Positions 16,939 to 24,968 of a stretch of DNA of 53,482 bases are shown one piece after another (position 1 is the stretch's first letter; every line of letters begins with the position of its first letter). The position numbers were made by a program, and so were the translations under genes. This DNA comes from Acidobacteriota bacterium (lineage in GTDB: Bacteria; Acidobacteriota; Terriglobia; Acidiferrales; UBA7541). The notes under the pieces were generated by a model. That model was given only the letters and a program-made list of their open reading frames with translations, was not told where the DNA came from and did no database searches. The stretch is taken from assembly GCA_013289715.1 (NCBI GenBank), contig JABCZJ010000025.1, positions 1-53,482 on the forward strand, given 5' to 3'.

Positions 16939-17652
16939 CTACTTGTTGCCCGCGGATTCTTTCGATTCGTTGTACGGCGAATTCCTCTGCAATACGCCAA
17001 CCAAGTGACGGCCGGAAGGAGGTATTCCGATTCGTCCTTCAATTACGATTTCCCTGGCGGTAAGTTTGCGGCCATAGACGTCGAAAGTAGCGTCATCATC
17101 TGGGCGCAGCGTCGAACCTTCCAAGGAAACTCCGATAAAAACACCACGCGTGCGCGAGTAGCTGAGAATCTCGGAGCGCATGAAGGCATCGGTGTCCGCC
17201 GAAGCGTCGCGGCCTACCGGGCCCGCGGCGATCGAGGCATCTCCGCCCAGCTTGACCTTGCTGCTGAGAATCGACTGTGCGCCTGCGTCATTCATAATGA
17301 GCAGCACGAGATCCGTGGCCTGTCCGCCGATTTGGAATCCAACGCTGCCGCCTTCGAGCGCATACATCGCCGGCGCGCCCCACGGTCCGTGAAAGTCCTT
17401 GCCGGTGCGGCAAACCATCGCGCCGCGGCCGTAGCTGGCGCCAACCACGAATGCCGCCTTAAGCACGGACGGAAATACGATAACGCACTTTGCTCTTTCC
17501 ATCACATCGCGAGGGAGATCGTCCGGCACGTTCATGATTTCCTGCATCACCACGCCGGAATTTTCCAGGCGCCTTTGCTCCTTGTTGTTGGCAAAAAGCG
17601 TAGTGCTTGCGAGCAGTCCTAAACCTACGACTAGAATTGATTTACGTATCAT
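16939..17652 (-). CDS. SYLF/Ysc84-domain lipid-binding protein
   Basis: 237 aa. Signal peptide (1-21), then the SYLF domain: RAKCVIVFPSVLKAAFVVG, GRGAMVCRTG, VGFQIGGQATDLVLLIMN, the KVKLGGDASIAAGPVGRD segment and RGVFIGVSLEGS. Ysc84-type domains bind phosphoinositides or membranes in eukaryotes; bacterial members are exported and of unclear role. Start ATG 17652. Three imperfect GAGTTGCG repeats lie just upstream (17670-17712). Confidence 0.88.
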   Translation of the reverse strand: MIRKSILVVGLGLLASTTLFANNKEQRRLENSGVVMQEIMNVPDDLPRDVMERAKCVIVFPSVLKAAFVVGASYGRGAMVCRTGKDFHGPWGAPAMYALEGGSVGFQIGGQATDLVLLIMNDAGAQSILSSKVKLGGDASIAAGPVGRDASADTDAFMRSEILSYSRTRGVFIGVSLEGSTLRPDDDATFDVYGRKLTAREIVIEGRIGIPPSGRHLVGVLQRNSPYNESKESAGNK

Positions 17653-17805
17653 TGCTGACCTCCATGATCAGAGTTGCGGCCCCAGAGTTGCGCTCACGAA
17701 GTTGCGCTCTCCGAGACCTTTGTGAGGGCGCCTGACACCACGCCGTGAGCCGGGGCAGCCGTCGAATGAAAACCGTCTCGAGCGATCCCCAACCGAGAAA
17801 TTTCT

Positions 17806-18030
17806 TTACGAGTTTTTCTTAGCGCCAGCGAAAAGCAGAAAAGCTCCGCCCAGAATCGAGAGGGCCCCGACGATAGGGGGGAGTGGTATGTGCTTCTGGG
17901 TGTCCGCGGTGGCATGAATCGGCCCCACATCGAGAACTGTTTCGCGATGCGTATAGTTGATGCCCTGATACGCGAGCGCCAGCACACCCAGAACCAATAA
18001 CAGAATGCCAGCCAGAGAGATCGGTTTCAT
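17806..18030 (-). CDS. small two-helix membrane protein (DUF3185-like)
   Basis: 74 aa with transmembrane helices at about 4-24 and 51-69 and a short periplasmic loop containing YTHRETVLDVGPIHAT and a KHIPLPP motif. This pattern is common in small stress-induced membrane proteins. Start ATG 18030; the lmo0937-type gene ends 24 bp upstream, so they probably share a transcript. Confidence 0.72.
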   Translation of the reverse strand: MKPISLAGILLLVLGVLALAYQGINYTHRETVLDVGPIHATADTQKHIPLPPIVGALSILGGAFLLFAGAKKNS

Positions 18031-18054
18031 ATGTTTGCTTCCGCTCCGCGATCA

Positions 18055-18204
18055 CTAAGCTACGCTGCGGCCTTGTAGCACACGAATCAGCAGGACCACG
18101 ACCGCCAGGACCAACAGCAGGTGGATAAATCCACCCAGGGTGTAAGAAGTCACGATCCCCAACAGCCACAAAACGACCAAGATCACGAAAATTGTTCAAA
18201 GCAT
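18055..18204 (-). pseudogene. lmo0937-type small membrane protein with TGA at codon 3
   Basis: Fifty codons from ATG 18204 (AGAGG site five bases upstream) to TAG. They encode a typical lmo0937-family product (VTSYTLGGFIHLLLVLAVVV) except that codon 3, normally TGG (Trp; family start MLWTI), is TGA (18198-18196). The rest of the frame is intact. A GTG at codon 7 could restart translation but has no ribosome site. Selenocysteine is unlikely because the residue is Trp in the family and the position is in a membrane helix. Recent nonsense mutation or a sequence error. Confidence 0.7.
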
Positions 18205-18337
18205 GTTGGCCTCTTATTCCCTTTACTTTGTGCAGGTTCAAGGCAGAGTCGGCTGGAGTGCACCGCGCGAACTGGCCTGCGAAACAATCCTGAGTCTCAC
18301 GCGAAGCAAAACAGTAGTCTGAATCGCCAAAGGTATC

Positions 18338-18353
18338 TGTTCACTTGTGCACA
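18338..18353. promoter_or_regulatory. palindromic operator, copy 1
   Basis: TGTTCA-CTTG-TGCACA: two 6-bp half sites in inverted orientation (5 of 6 matching) separated by 4 bp, preceded by TATC. The same half sites with a different centre occur upstream of the Crp/Fnr-type gene (21367-21382). It lies 134 bp upstream of the small-membrane-protein operon (start 18204, minus strand). Confidence 0.5.
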
Positions 18354-18375
18354 CAACGGAAGGTTGGTCGCGCGG

Positions 18376-19713
18376 TCACTTTGCGCCGCCGGCCGCGAGA
18401 ATGGGAGCCGGGGTAACCACCTTCAATTGATCGAGATTGGCTAAGACGCTTTGCCAGCGAGCAGCGTCTTTTTTTGTCTCGATCGGAGCGGAAAGATCCG
18501 CATAGAAGTTCAAAATGTTGTCGCGCAGTTCCGCTGAGGTCCGATCGAACTTCCGCTCCGTCAGTTGCGACAACAGTTTCGCATAGGCTTCGTCTGTGAG
18601 TGTGTACTCCGCTGCGACGGTCTCTTTGCCGCTATCGAGGTCCATATTCCTCAACTGCAGCGAGCCTGCGCGCACCTCCTGCAGATGAGCGCGATATTGG
18701 TCCACGGTCGTATTGATGCTCTCGAAATACTTGTTCTCGGTGTCCGGAGTCGGATTTTTGAACGCCATCGCCTTGAACGGCCCGATTTTCGGCGTGTAGC
18801 GCAAGAGCACGGCGCTCACCCGGGTCATGAATCCTGCTTTCGCGTAATCCTTGCCCCACTCCTTCTCATAGTCGGAGCGCGAAAGGCGGTAGAGGAACTT
18901 CTTTTTCGCAAAATCAGGTTCTTCGCGCATCATGTCCTTCTGATGAGTCCGCAGCGCAACCTGCGTCAGCTCCGGAATCATCCGGCTGATCGCAAAGCGA
19001 TAGGAACTGACGGCGAGATCCTCCTGTGGCAACACATCTTTTAACTCCAATCCGTAAACCACCGGAAACGTCCGCTCCAGCAGCGGCTTGGAGACCTGAA
19101 ATCCGATGAAATTGTGATACTGCTGCGACGCGTAGCGATTCTTCGCCACTTGCACCATGTCGAATCCGAACTCTGTCTTCAGATGCGCGGTATGGTCCTC
19201 GGCGTACTTGACTGAATTTCCATACTTCGCACGCAGCTTTGGATATTCGATCGCAACTGCTTCGTTGACGGCGGGATGGCCTGCAACATCAGACGTGTAA
19301 TGCGCTAGTGCTCCCAGAGCGAACGCGTACTCGTTGGCGTCCTGGCTCTGCGCCAGCAGTTCCCGCACGAAGTCGCCGCTGCGGACGTAGTGCACCAAAT
19401 TGCTGAATTCCACGCTGCCAAACGGATAGTAGCCGAGATCCTGGATCACAGCGCCGCCATAAGCGTAGGCGTGCGCCACAGTGAGCTGGTCTTCGGTAAG
19501 GGTTGGAAACCGCTGCAGGAGAAGAGGGCGGAGCTCATCGGACCACACCAAGTCCACGATTTCCTCGTGCGTGAGCACGGAGTATGCGTAGGAATGTGTG
19601 TTGCATAGAAGCACGGCGAGAAGAACTGCCACGAAGCGGACTGACCAGCGGGCCCGGCTACCGAATGCAGAGCTTTGCGGAGACCGTGTCTTAGTCTGCT
19701 GTCCTGAGGTCAT
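18376..19713 (-). CDS. exported zinc-dependent phospholipase C-like protein
   Basis: 445 aa. An export signal (about 21-45) is followed by a domain resembling the zinc-dependent phospholipase C/S1-P1 group: YSVLTHEEIVDLVW near the new N-terminus, AHAYAYGGAVIQDLGYYPFG, and ALGALAHYTSDVAGHPAVNE with the likely metal His/Asp residues. The C-terminal 200 residues are helical and unassigned. The start ATG 19713 overlaps the end of the upstream 67-aa gene by 23 bases, and no good ribosome site is seen, suggesting translational coupling. Confidence 0.75.
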   Translation of the reverse strand: MTSGQQTKTRSPQSSAFGSRARWSVRFVAVLLAVLLCNTHSYAYSVLTHEEIVDLVWSDELRPLLLQRFPTLTEDQLTVAHAYAYGGAVIQDLGYYPFGSVEFSNLVHYVRSGDFVRELLAQSQDANEYAFALGALAHYTSDVAGHPAVNEAVAIEYPKLRAKYGNSVKYAEDHTAHLKTEFGFDMVQVAKNRYASQQYHNFIGFQVSKPLLERTFPVVYGLELKDVLPQEDLAVSSYRFAISRMIPELTQVALRTHQKDMMREEPDFAKKKFLYRLSRSDYEKEWGKDYAKAGFMTRVSAVLLRYTPKIGPFKAMAFKNPTPDTENKYFESINTTVDQYRAHLQEVRAGSLQLRNMDLDSGKETVAAEYTLTDEAYAKLLSQLTERKFDRTSAELRDNILNFYADLSAPIETKKDAARWQSVLANLDQLKVVTPAPILAAGGAK

Positions 19714-19894
19714 AGACGAGCTTCTTCGCCTCTTTCATTCTCTCTTTGTAAAACGAGGGGCCAATCACAGCACTGTTCGCGCCGGCGCTCGGGTGCTTGC
19801 TGCCACCCTTCTTCGACAAAAATAGAGATAAGGCTGTATATGTCTTGATTTCTTTCTCGAGAAATCTGACGGCCTGTTGTTTCGCATCGTGCAT
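19691..19894 (-). CDS. small soluble protein, unknown
   Basis: 67 aa from ATG 19894, six bases after GGGAGG. Predicted mostly helical and basic (MHDAKQQAVRFLEKEIKTY, then KERMKEAKKLVYDLRTAD). Not recognised. It overlaps the start of the phospholipase-like gene by 23 bases. The strong ribosome site argues for a real gene. Confidence 0.6.
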   Translation of the reverse strand: MHDAKQQAVRFLEKEIKTYTALSLFLSKKGGSKHPSAGANSAVIGPSFYKERMKEAKKLVYDLRTAD

Positions 19895-19997
19895 CGCCGA
19901 CCTCCCGGCTGAAAAACTCACTCTGTCTGAGCGAGGGAATTCCGTGGTGCGCAGCAGACCTTTGCTCGATCCGTCGCGCGCACCGGCGACGAGAAAT

Positions 19998-20153
19998 CTA
20001 AATGCGTCCGAGAATCACGAGAATCACAACTACCAGCAGCACCAGACCCAAGCCGCCCGTCGGGAAATAACCCCATTCGCGGCTGTGACCCCAACGCGGG
20101 AAGGCGCCGACGAGCGCCAGAATCAAGAAGATAATCAAGATCGTTCCGAGCAT
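19998..20153 (-). CDS. DUF3309-family small membrane protein
   Basis: 51 aa from ATG 20153, six bases after AAGGAG. Two transmembrane stretches flank the family's central motif: MLGTILIIFLILALVGAFPRW, then GYFPTGGLGLVLL, ending ILGRI. DUF3309 proteins are tiny membrane proteins often induced by stress; the biochemical role is unknown. Confidence 0.85.
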   Translation of the reverse strand: MLGTILIIFLILALVGAFPRWGHSREWGYFPTGGLGLVLLVVVILVILGRI

Positions 20154-20275
20154 TTGTTTCTCCTTTTTTCCATTCGTCTGAAGCGGCCATGCAACTTTGC
20201 GGCACCGCCAGCGCCGCCGGGGCGATTCGATCCGTGCGGATCACAATCGCCCATGACACGGAACGGGAAAGACGG

Positions 20276-20827
20276 TTAGAGCACGACGCTAATGGAAACA
20301 CGAGCGCCGGGATCATACGGGTTGTACAGGTAATACCCGCCGTCCATGTAGTCAACCTAAACGTCATCGGTGTAATACCAGCCTACCGGCCACGGCTGCA
20401 CAAATCCGGACCAGAAGCCGCCGTACTGAAAACGCGAATATCCTGTAACCACCACGGGTTGGCTGATGACGAACAGGTGCTCATGGCCAAAATTGGCACG
20501 GAAGCGATCATCAGGAATGCGCGCGCTGCCTCTTGCGCTGAGCCGCAGTGCCGGCACCGCGCGTTGCCTCTGCTCTTCGGCCGGAGTCCGCTGCGCAGGT
20601 TGCTGCTGGTTCGATTTAGCCTGCGCAGGCTGGGCCTCTTGCTGTTTTTCGGGTTTGGTGGCTTCCTGTTTCACGGGCTTGGATTCTTCTTGTTTCGCAG
20701 GTTTGGCCTCCGCCCTGTTTTCGGGCTTGGTCTCCTCTTCGTGCTGCTCCTGACGCGCGTAAGCACTCGCAGTGCTACCGAGGAGCAAGAGCAGTGCCGC
20801 CGTGCTGAGCACCCCGAATCGTTCCAT
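20276..20827 (-). pseudogene. secreted KP/KQ-rich protein interrupted by TAG
   Basis: The frame runs from ATG 20827 (GGAGG site) to TAG at 20359-20357, then continues in frame for 26 more codons to TAA at 20278-20276. The continuation (VDYMDGGYYLYNPYDPGARVS) is rich in Tyr/Gly and flows naturally from WYYTDDV before the stop, so a TAC or TAT codon has probably become TAG. The product has a signal peptide (1-23), a low-complexity linker of KPEKQ-type repeats (about 30-75) and a folded domain with RIPDDRFRANFG. The truncated 156-aa form may still be made. Confidence 0.6.
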
Positions 20828-20955
20828 GACGGATGCCTCCGTTTATATGAATCCGCGCGCCATCGCTCTTGGTGTCCGGCGTGGCAGTTGCTTCGCCGCG
20901 CTGCGCCTGGCTGGCGCGCGATGGCTGTTTTCGCTGCGGGAAATTCAGGGCCTGT

Positions 20956-21147
20956 TTACGTCCCCACGCGCATCCGCGACAGAGAGTGAAACAGTCCAAA
21001 AATGTTCAGCAGCCACAAAACCGTCACGATCACCACCACGGCGTTCAATATCGACTTGATCGATCCCGCCATGGGAATGAAGTTGTTCACCAGCCACAGC
21101 AGAACTCCCACCACCACCAGAACCATCAATACTTGCAGTAACGGCAT
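20956..21147 (-). CDS. small two-helix membrane protein (Thivi_2564-like)
   Basis: 63 aa, with hydrophobic segments at 3-24 and 31-52 and a short charged tail. The LLWLVNNFIPMAGSIKSILN segment between the helices matches a widespread tiny-membrane-protein pattern. Start ATG 21147 with a weak AAAGGGG site. It belongs to the small stress-type cluster. Confidence 0.7.
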   Translation of the reverse strand: MPLLQVLMVLVVVGVLLWLVNNFIPMAGSIKSILNAVVVIVTVLWLLNIFGLFHSLSRMRVGT

Positions 21148-21452
21148 AAGCTTTTTACCCCTTTCTCTTTACCGGCAGACACTTCGGCGCGTGCCAAGTT
21201 GTTGCACGAAATCTCTGGCTTGATCCAAAGACCTGTTACCGGCGGCGGGACTGAGAGGAAACCTGCGATCTCCGGTGTCTTTCAGGCGAAGGCTCTTGGA
21301 CTTGGTTCCGGCCTGCTCGTTGACATCACCTACGGCAATATCCTAGATAGGTCCAATCGACATATCTGTTCACTACTGCACAGTAGGGGGATTTTGATTG
21401 TGCCGGCGCGAACCGGTGCTACGATATCTAACTCGGGAAAGGAATTTCAGGA
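21148..21452 (+). other. intergenic region upstream of the Crp/Fnr-type gene
   Basis: Divergent spacer between the small membrane gene and the regulator. It contains the palindromic operator at 21367-21382. A possible -35/-10 pair (TTGTGC 21398-21403, TACGAT 21420-21425, 16-bp spacer) lies just after it. Nothing else seen. Confidence 0.45.
21367..21382. promoter_or_regulatory. palindromic operator, copy 2
   Basis: TGTTCA-CTAC-TGCACA, identical half sites to the copy at 18338 with a different 4-bp centre and the same TATC lead-in. It lies 70 bp upstream of the Crp/Fnr-type gene and just upstream of its candidate promoter, a position suited to autoregulation. Confidence 0.5.
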
Positions 21453-22145
21453 GTGGCAACCAAAGCGCCAATTCGTCGGACAACAGGCGGCAGAAAACCC
21501 AGCAGCAAAAAGACATTCAACGCCCAGAATTTTCTTGAGTCCGCTGGCCTGTCGAGGAAGATCGCCGAGTTTGGTAAGAAGGAAACGATCTTCTCGCAAG
21601 GCGATGTCTGCAAAGATGTGTTGTACATCCAAAAAGGCGGCGTGCGGCTCTCCGTCGTCAATGAAGCCGGCAAGGAAGCGGTGGTGGCGGTCTTGGGACC
21701 GGGCGATTTTTTTGGCGAGGGATGCCTGGCCGGTCAGCCGATTCGCATCGGGACGGCGACGGCGATCACTCCGGCCACCCTGCTGGTCATCGAAAAGAAG
21801 GAGATGATGCGCCTGCTGCACCACGAGCACGAATTTTCCGACCGTTTCATCACTTACATGCTTTCGCGCAACATCCGTATTGAAGAGGACCTGGTGGACC
21901 AGCTTTTTAATTCCAGCGAGAAGCGCCTGGCGCGAACGCTCTTGCTGCTGGCCCGCTACGGCACCGAAGATAAACCGCAGCGAGTTCTTCCGAAGATCGC
22001 ACAGGAGACACTTGCGGAAATGGTGGGTACGACGCGCTCACGCGTGAACTTTTTCATGAACAAATTCCGCAAGCTCGGCTTCATCAAGTACAACGGCGGC
22101 CTGCAGATCAACACTTCTCTATTGAGCGTCGTGCTCCACGACTGA
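21453..22145 (+). CDS. Crp/Fnr-family transcriptional regulator
   Basis: 230 aa. The cyclic-nucleotide-binding-type beta barrel spans about 30-145 (IFSQGDVCKDVLYIQKGGVR, GDFFGEGCLAG). A Crp-type winged helix at about 165-225 has the recognition helix TTRSRVNFFMNKFRKLGFI. There is no N-terminal cysteine cluster, so it is not an iron-sulfur Fnr. The start is GTG 21453. It faces the small stress-protein cluster, and the palindrome found upstream of both makes it a candidate controller of that cluster. Confidence 0.88.
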   Translation: MATKAPIRRTTGGRKPSSKKTFNAQNFLESAGLSRKIAEFGKKETIFSQGDVCKDVLYIQKGGVRLSVVNEAGKEAVVAVLGPGDFFGEGCLAGQPIRIGTATAITPATLLVIEKKEMMRLLHHEHEFSDRFITYMLSRNIRIEEDLVDQLFNSSEKRLARTLLLLARYGTEDKPQRVLPKIAQETLAEMVGTTRSRVNFFMNKFRKLGFIKYNGGLQINTSLLSVVLHD

Positions 22146-22222
22146 TCTCAGCGGAATCCATCGAACCTTTCTGCGATCCCACCCGCGAGTCCGCGCGCGA
22201 TTCCAGCCCAGCAGCGCAATTC

Positions 22223-23185
22223 CTACGGGATCAGCACGATTTTTCCGTACGCGCCCGAGGCCATTATCGCGGTGTGCGCGCGCGCCGCTTCAGCGAGAGG
22301 AATTTCCTGGCCGATCACAGGACGAAGCGTTTTGTTCTCGAGGCCGGCGACGAGCGCGGAATGGATGCTGATCAGCTCCTGCGGCGTGGTATTCCACAGG
22401 CTCATGCCCAGGATCGCGCCGTCGCGTCCCATCATGTCGCGCGGGGTAATCTCCGCATTGCCGCGGCTGCCTACGACGGAAACGCGTCCGTGCGGAGCAA
22501 GAATCCCCAGATCGCGGCCCAGATTCACGTTCGCGAGCATCTCCAAAATCAAGTCGTATCCCCGCCCGCCCGTCGCCGCCAGCGCTTCTTCAAAATGATT
22601 CGCAGCCAAATGATCGAGCACTTCGTGCGCGCCCTCGGCCCATACGAGTTTTCGCCCGCGCTCGGAACCAACCGTGCCGATCACGCGAAGCCCCGCGGCG
22701 CGTGCCAGTTGCACCGCCGCGATTCCCACGCCACCGCTCGCGCCATGCACCAGCAGAGTTTCGCCGGCGAGAGCGTGCGCGCGCTGAAATAGCGCGCGAA
22801 AAGCCGTCGCGTATGGCACATGCATCGCGGCGCCCTGGGCAAATGAAACAGCCGCCGGCAGCGGAAACACAAATTGTTCCTCGCACAGAGCCAGTTCCGC
22901 GTAGGTGCCAGACAAGCTGCCGGCCAGATAGACGCGGTCTCCCTGCTTGAACCGCTTCGCATCCGGGCCGAGCGATTCCACGGTGCCCGCGCCGTCCGTC
23001 CCCGGCGTGTAAGGGAGCGCCGGCTTGCGGGGGTACGTTCCTGAGCGAATATAGACTTCCACAGGGTTCACTCCCGCGGCACGAATGCGCACCACCACCT
23101 GCGCGCCAGATGGCTTGGGATCGGGCACTTCTTCCAGCCGCATCACTTCCGGGCCGCCGAATTCTTCGACGCGAATTGCTTTCAT
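22223..23185 (-). CDS. NADPH:quinone oxidoreductase-like MDR protein
   Basis: 320 aa, zinc-free medium-chain dehydrogenase of quinone-reductase type. It shows the GroES-like N-domain (AAGVNPVEVYIRSGTYP, YTPGTDGAGTVESLG) and a Rossmann domain with VHGASGGVGIAAVQLA. No catalytic zinc cysteines are present. Start ATG 23185 follows AGGAG. It sits 21 bp after the hydroxyacid dehydrogenase gene, so the two likely share an operon. Confidence 0.9.
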   Translation of the reverse strand: MKAIRVEEFGGPEVMRLEEVPDPKPSGAQVVVRIRAAGVNPVEVYIRSGTYPRKPALPYTPGTDGAGTVESLGPDAKRFKQGDRVYLAGSLSGTYAELALCEEQFVFPLPAAVSFAQGAAMHVPYATAFRALFQRAHALAGETLLVHGASGGVGIAAVQLARAAGLRVIGTVGSERGRKLVWAEGAHEVLDHLAANHFEEALAATGGRGYDLILEMLANVNLGRDLGILAPHGRVSVVGSRGNAEITPRDMMGRDGAILGMSLWNTTPQELISIHSALVAGLENKTLRPVIGQEIPLAEAARAHTAIMASGAYGKIVLIP

Positions 23186-23206
23186 GGCTTCTCCTGTCCT
23201 GCCGGG

Positions 23207-24193
23207 TTAAGCGAGAGATTTATCGGCTGGGAGTTTCACGAGCGAGGGTGCCGGCACGCCTGCCAGCACCGCGTCAATATTGTCCAGAGCGAGCATGCCC
23301 ATCGCGCTGTTCGTTTCCAGTGTGGCGCTTCCGATATGTGGCAGCAAAAAAGTATTCTGCAGCTGGACGTACTCGGGATTAATGTTTGGCTCGCCCTCGA
23401 AAACGTCCAGGCCCGCGGCGGCCACGCGGCCAGTTTTCAGCGCCGCGATCAGAGCTTCGTCCTCTAGGAGTCCTCCGCGCGCGGAGTTGATCACGATCGC
23501 CCCTGCAGGCAGCAGCGCGATCGTTTGCGCGTTCAGAAAATGATGCGTCTCCGGCGTGTGCGGCGCGTGAAGGCTGAGGAACTGACTGACGCGCAGCAAA
23601 TGCAGCGGACTTTCGTGAAACACCGCGTCACCCGCAAGCTCCTGCGAAAGCGGATTCCGGTTGGAATAGTGGATCTTCATGCCGAGAGAGCGCGCGCGTA
23701 GCGCAACCGCTTGGCCGATTCGTCCCATGCCGAGGATGCCGAGCACTTTGCCTGTCGGCTGCCAGCCGAGCAGCCTGGCGGAACTCGTTTTCGCCCATGC
23801 TCCGGTCCGCAGCAGTTGTTCCGACTCGTAGGCACGGCGCGAAGCGCCCAGCAGCAACAGCATCGCCAAGTCCGCTGTCGCGTCGGTCAAGACGCCCGGA
23901 GTATTGGCAAGCGCAATTTTCCTCCCCGCTGCCGCGCGCAGATCAATGTGATCGTAGCCAACCGAGAAGGTTGCGATCACCTTCACTGACGCAGGTACAC
24001 GGCGAAAGAATTCAGCATCCAGCCTGTCCACCGGGCTGATAAAAAGCGCATCCGCACCGTCCGCCGCGCGCAGCAGCTCCTCGCGTCGCGAAGGCGAGTC
24101 TGGAGCAACGCGGCGCGGCGTGAAATCGCGCTCGATGCGCGCTTCCACATCTTTGGTGAAATGCTCGGTCTGCGCCAGAATTGGTTTGTTCAT
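23207..24193 (-). CDS. D-2-hydroxyacid dehydrogenase (glyoxylate reductase-like)
   Basis: 328 aa, D-isomer-specific 2-hydroxyacid dehydrogenase. Visible: the catalytic-domain SVGYDHIDL, the NAD(P)-binding LGILGMGRIGQA, the substrate arginine in NSARGG, the glutamate in DVFEGEP and the catalytic histidine in LPHIGSAT. Sequence is closest to glyoxylate/hydroxypyruvate reductases, but the substrate is not certain. Start ATG 24193. Confidence 0.9.
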   Translation of the reverse strand: MNKPILAQTEHFTKDVEARIERDFTPRRVAPDSPSRREELLRAADGADALFISPVDRLDAEFFRRVPASVKVIATFSVGYDHIDLRAAAGRKIALANTPGVLTDATADLAMLLLLGASRRAYESEQLLRTGAWAKTSSARLLGWQPTGKVLGILGMGRIGQAVALRARSLGMKIHYSNRNPLSQELAGDAVFHESPLHLLRVSQFLSLHAPHTPETHHFLNAQTIALLPAGAIVINSARGGLLEDEALIAALKTGRVAAAGLDVFEGEPNINPEYVQLQNTFLLPHIGSATLETNSAMGMLALDNIDAVLAGVPAPSLVKLPADKSLA

Positions 24194-24355
24194 GTATCGC
24201 TGCCTGCCCTTCCAGCGTCGGCATTGCTCTTGCGAAGGGAGATTTTACCCGATTCGCAGGAAGATGCCCGCACACGAAAAGGGAACGACACAAAGGCCGG
24301 CCCCACAAGGAATTTGCAGTTAGAATTGCGGGAATGCAGCGCGAGGCGCGAGCGA

Positions 24356-24919
24356 ATGAGCTTTCAGGTACGGAAGGCAGCAGCAGCCGACGTTCCGCGG
24401 TTAGGTGAAGTGATTGAGGCGTCGGTGCGCGGCCTGCACTCTGGGGATTATTCGCCGGCACAGATCGAAGGTGCGCTGCAATCGGTCTATGGTGTGGACA
24501 GCCAGCTTATCGCGGATGGAACGTACTTTGCGGTAGAGGTTGCGGCGCCGGGCGCAAAGACAGCAGTGATTGTCGCCTGCGGAGGCTGGAGCAAGCGCAA
24601 GACTCTATATGGAGGCGATCAATATGCCCAGCGCGAAGACTCGCCGTTGGACCCGGCGCGAGACGCTGCGAAAATTCGAGCGTTTTTCGTTCATCCGGAT
24701 TGGGCGCGCCGCGGCGTCGGCACGTTGATCCTGGAAGCATGCGAGAATGCGGCCCGTGACGCAGGTTTCACGCGCCTGGAAATGGGCGCAACACTAAGCG
24801 GCGTGGCCTTCTATCGCGCGAAGGGCTACGTCGCACTCGAAAATGTGGACGTGCGCCTCAGCAACGGAGAAATGTTGCCGATTGTAAGAATGGCCAAGGA
24901 AATCGAGCGAAGGTCCTGA
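24356..24919 (+). CDS. GNAT-family N-acetyltransferase
   Basis: 187 aa from ATG 24356 (GCGAGG site). The acetyl-CoA-binding motif A is clear (IRAFFVHPDWARRGVGTLIL), followed by the motif B helix and ATLSGVAFYRAKGY near the C-terminus. Substrate unknown. It is divergent from the hydroxyacid dehydrogenase gene across a 162-bp spacer and convergent with the S9 peptidase gene. Confidence 0.88.
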   Translation: MSFQVRKAAAADVPRLGEVIEASVRGLHSGDYSPAQIEGALQSVYGVDSQLIADGTYFAVEVAAPGAKTAVIVACGGWSKRKTLYGGDQYAQREDSPLDPARDAAKIRAFFVHPDWARRGVGTLILEACENAARDAGFTRLEMGATLSGVAFYRAKGYVALENVDVRLSNGEMLPIVRMAKEIERRS

Positions 24920-24968
24920 GCGCAGCGCCGGATTTCGCGCGCAAAACGGATGCGCCGCCGAAAACTTC

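Noticed and set aside
16558..17622. Plus-strand frame (354 codons) over the porin upstream region and the SYLF gene
   Set aside because: Mostly antisense to the SYLF gene, no ribosome site, biased composition.
18196..18198. Selenocysteine at the TGA of the lmo0937-type gene
   Set aside because: The family residue is Trp, in a membrane helix, and no SECIS-like hairpin follows; a nonsense change is simpler.
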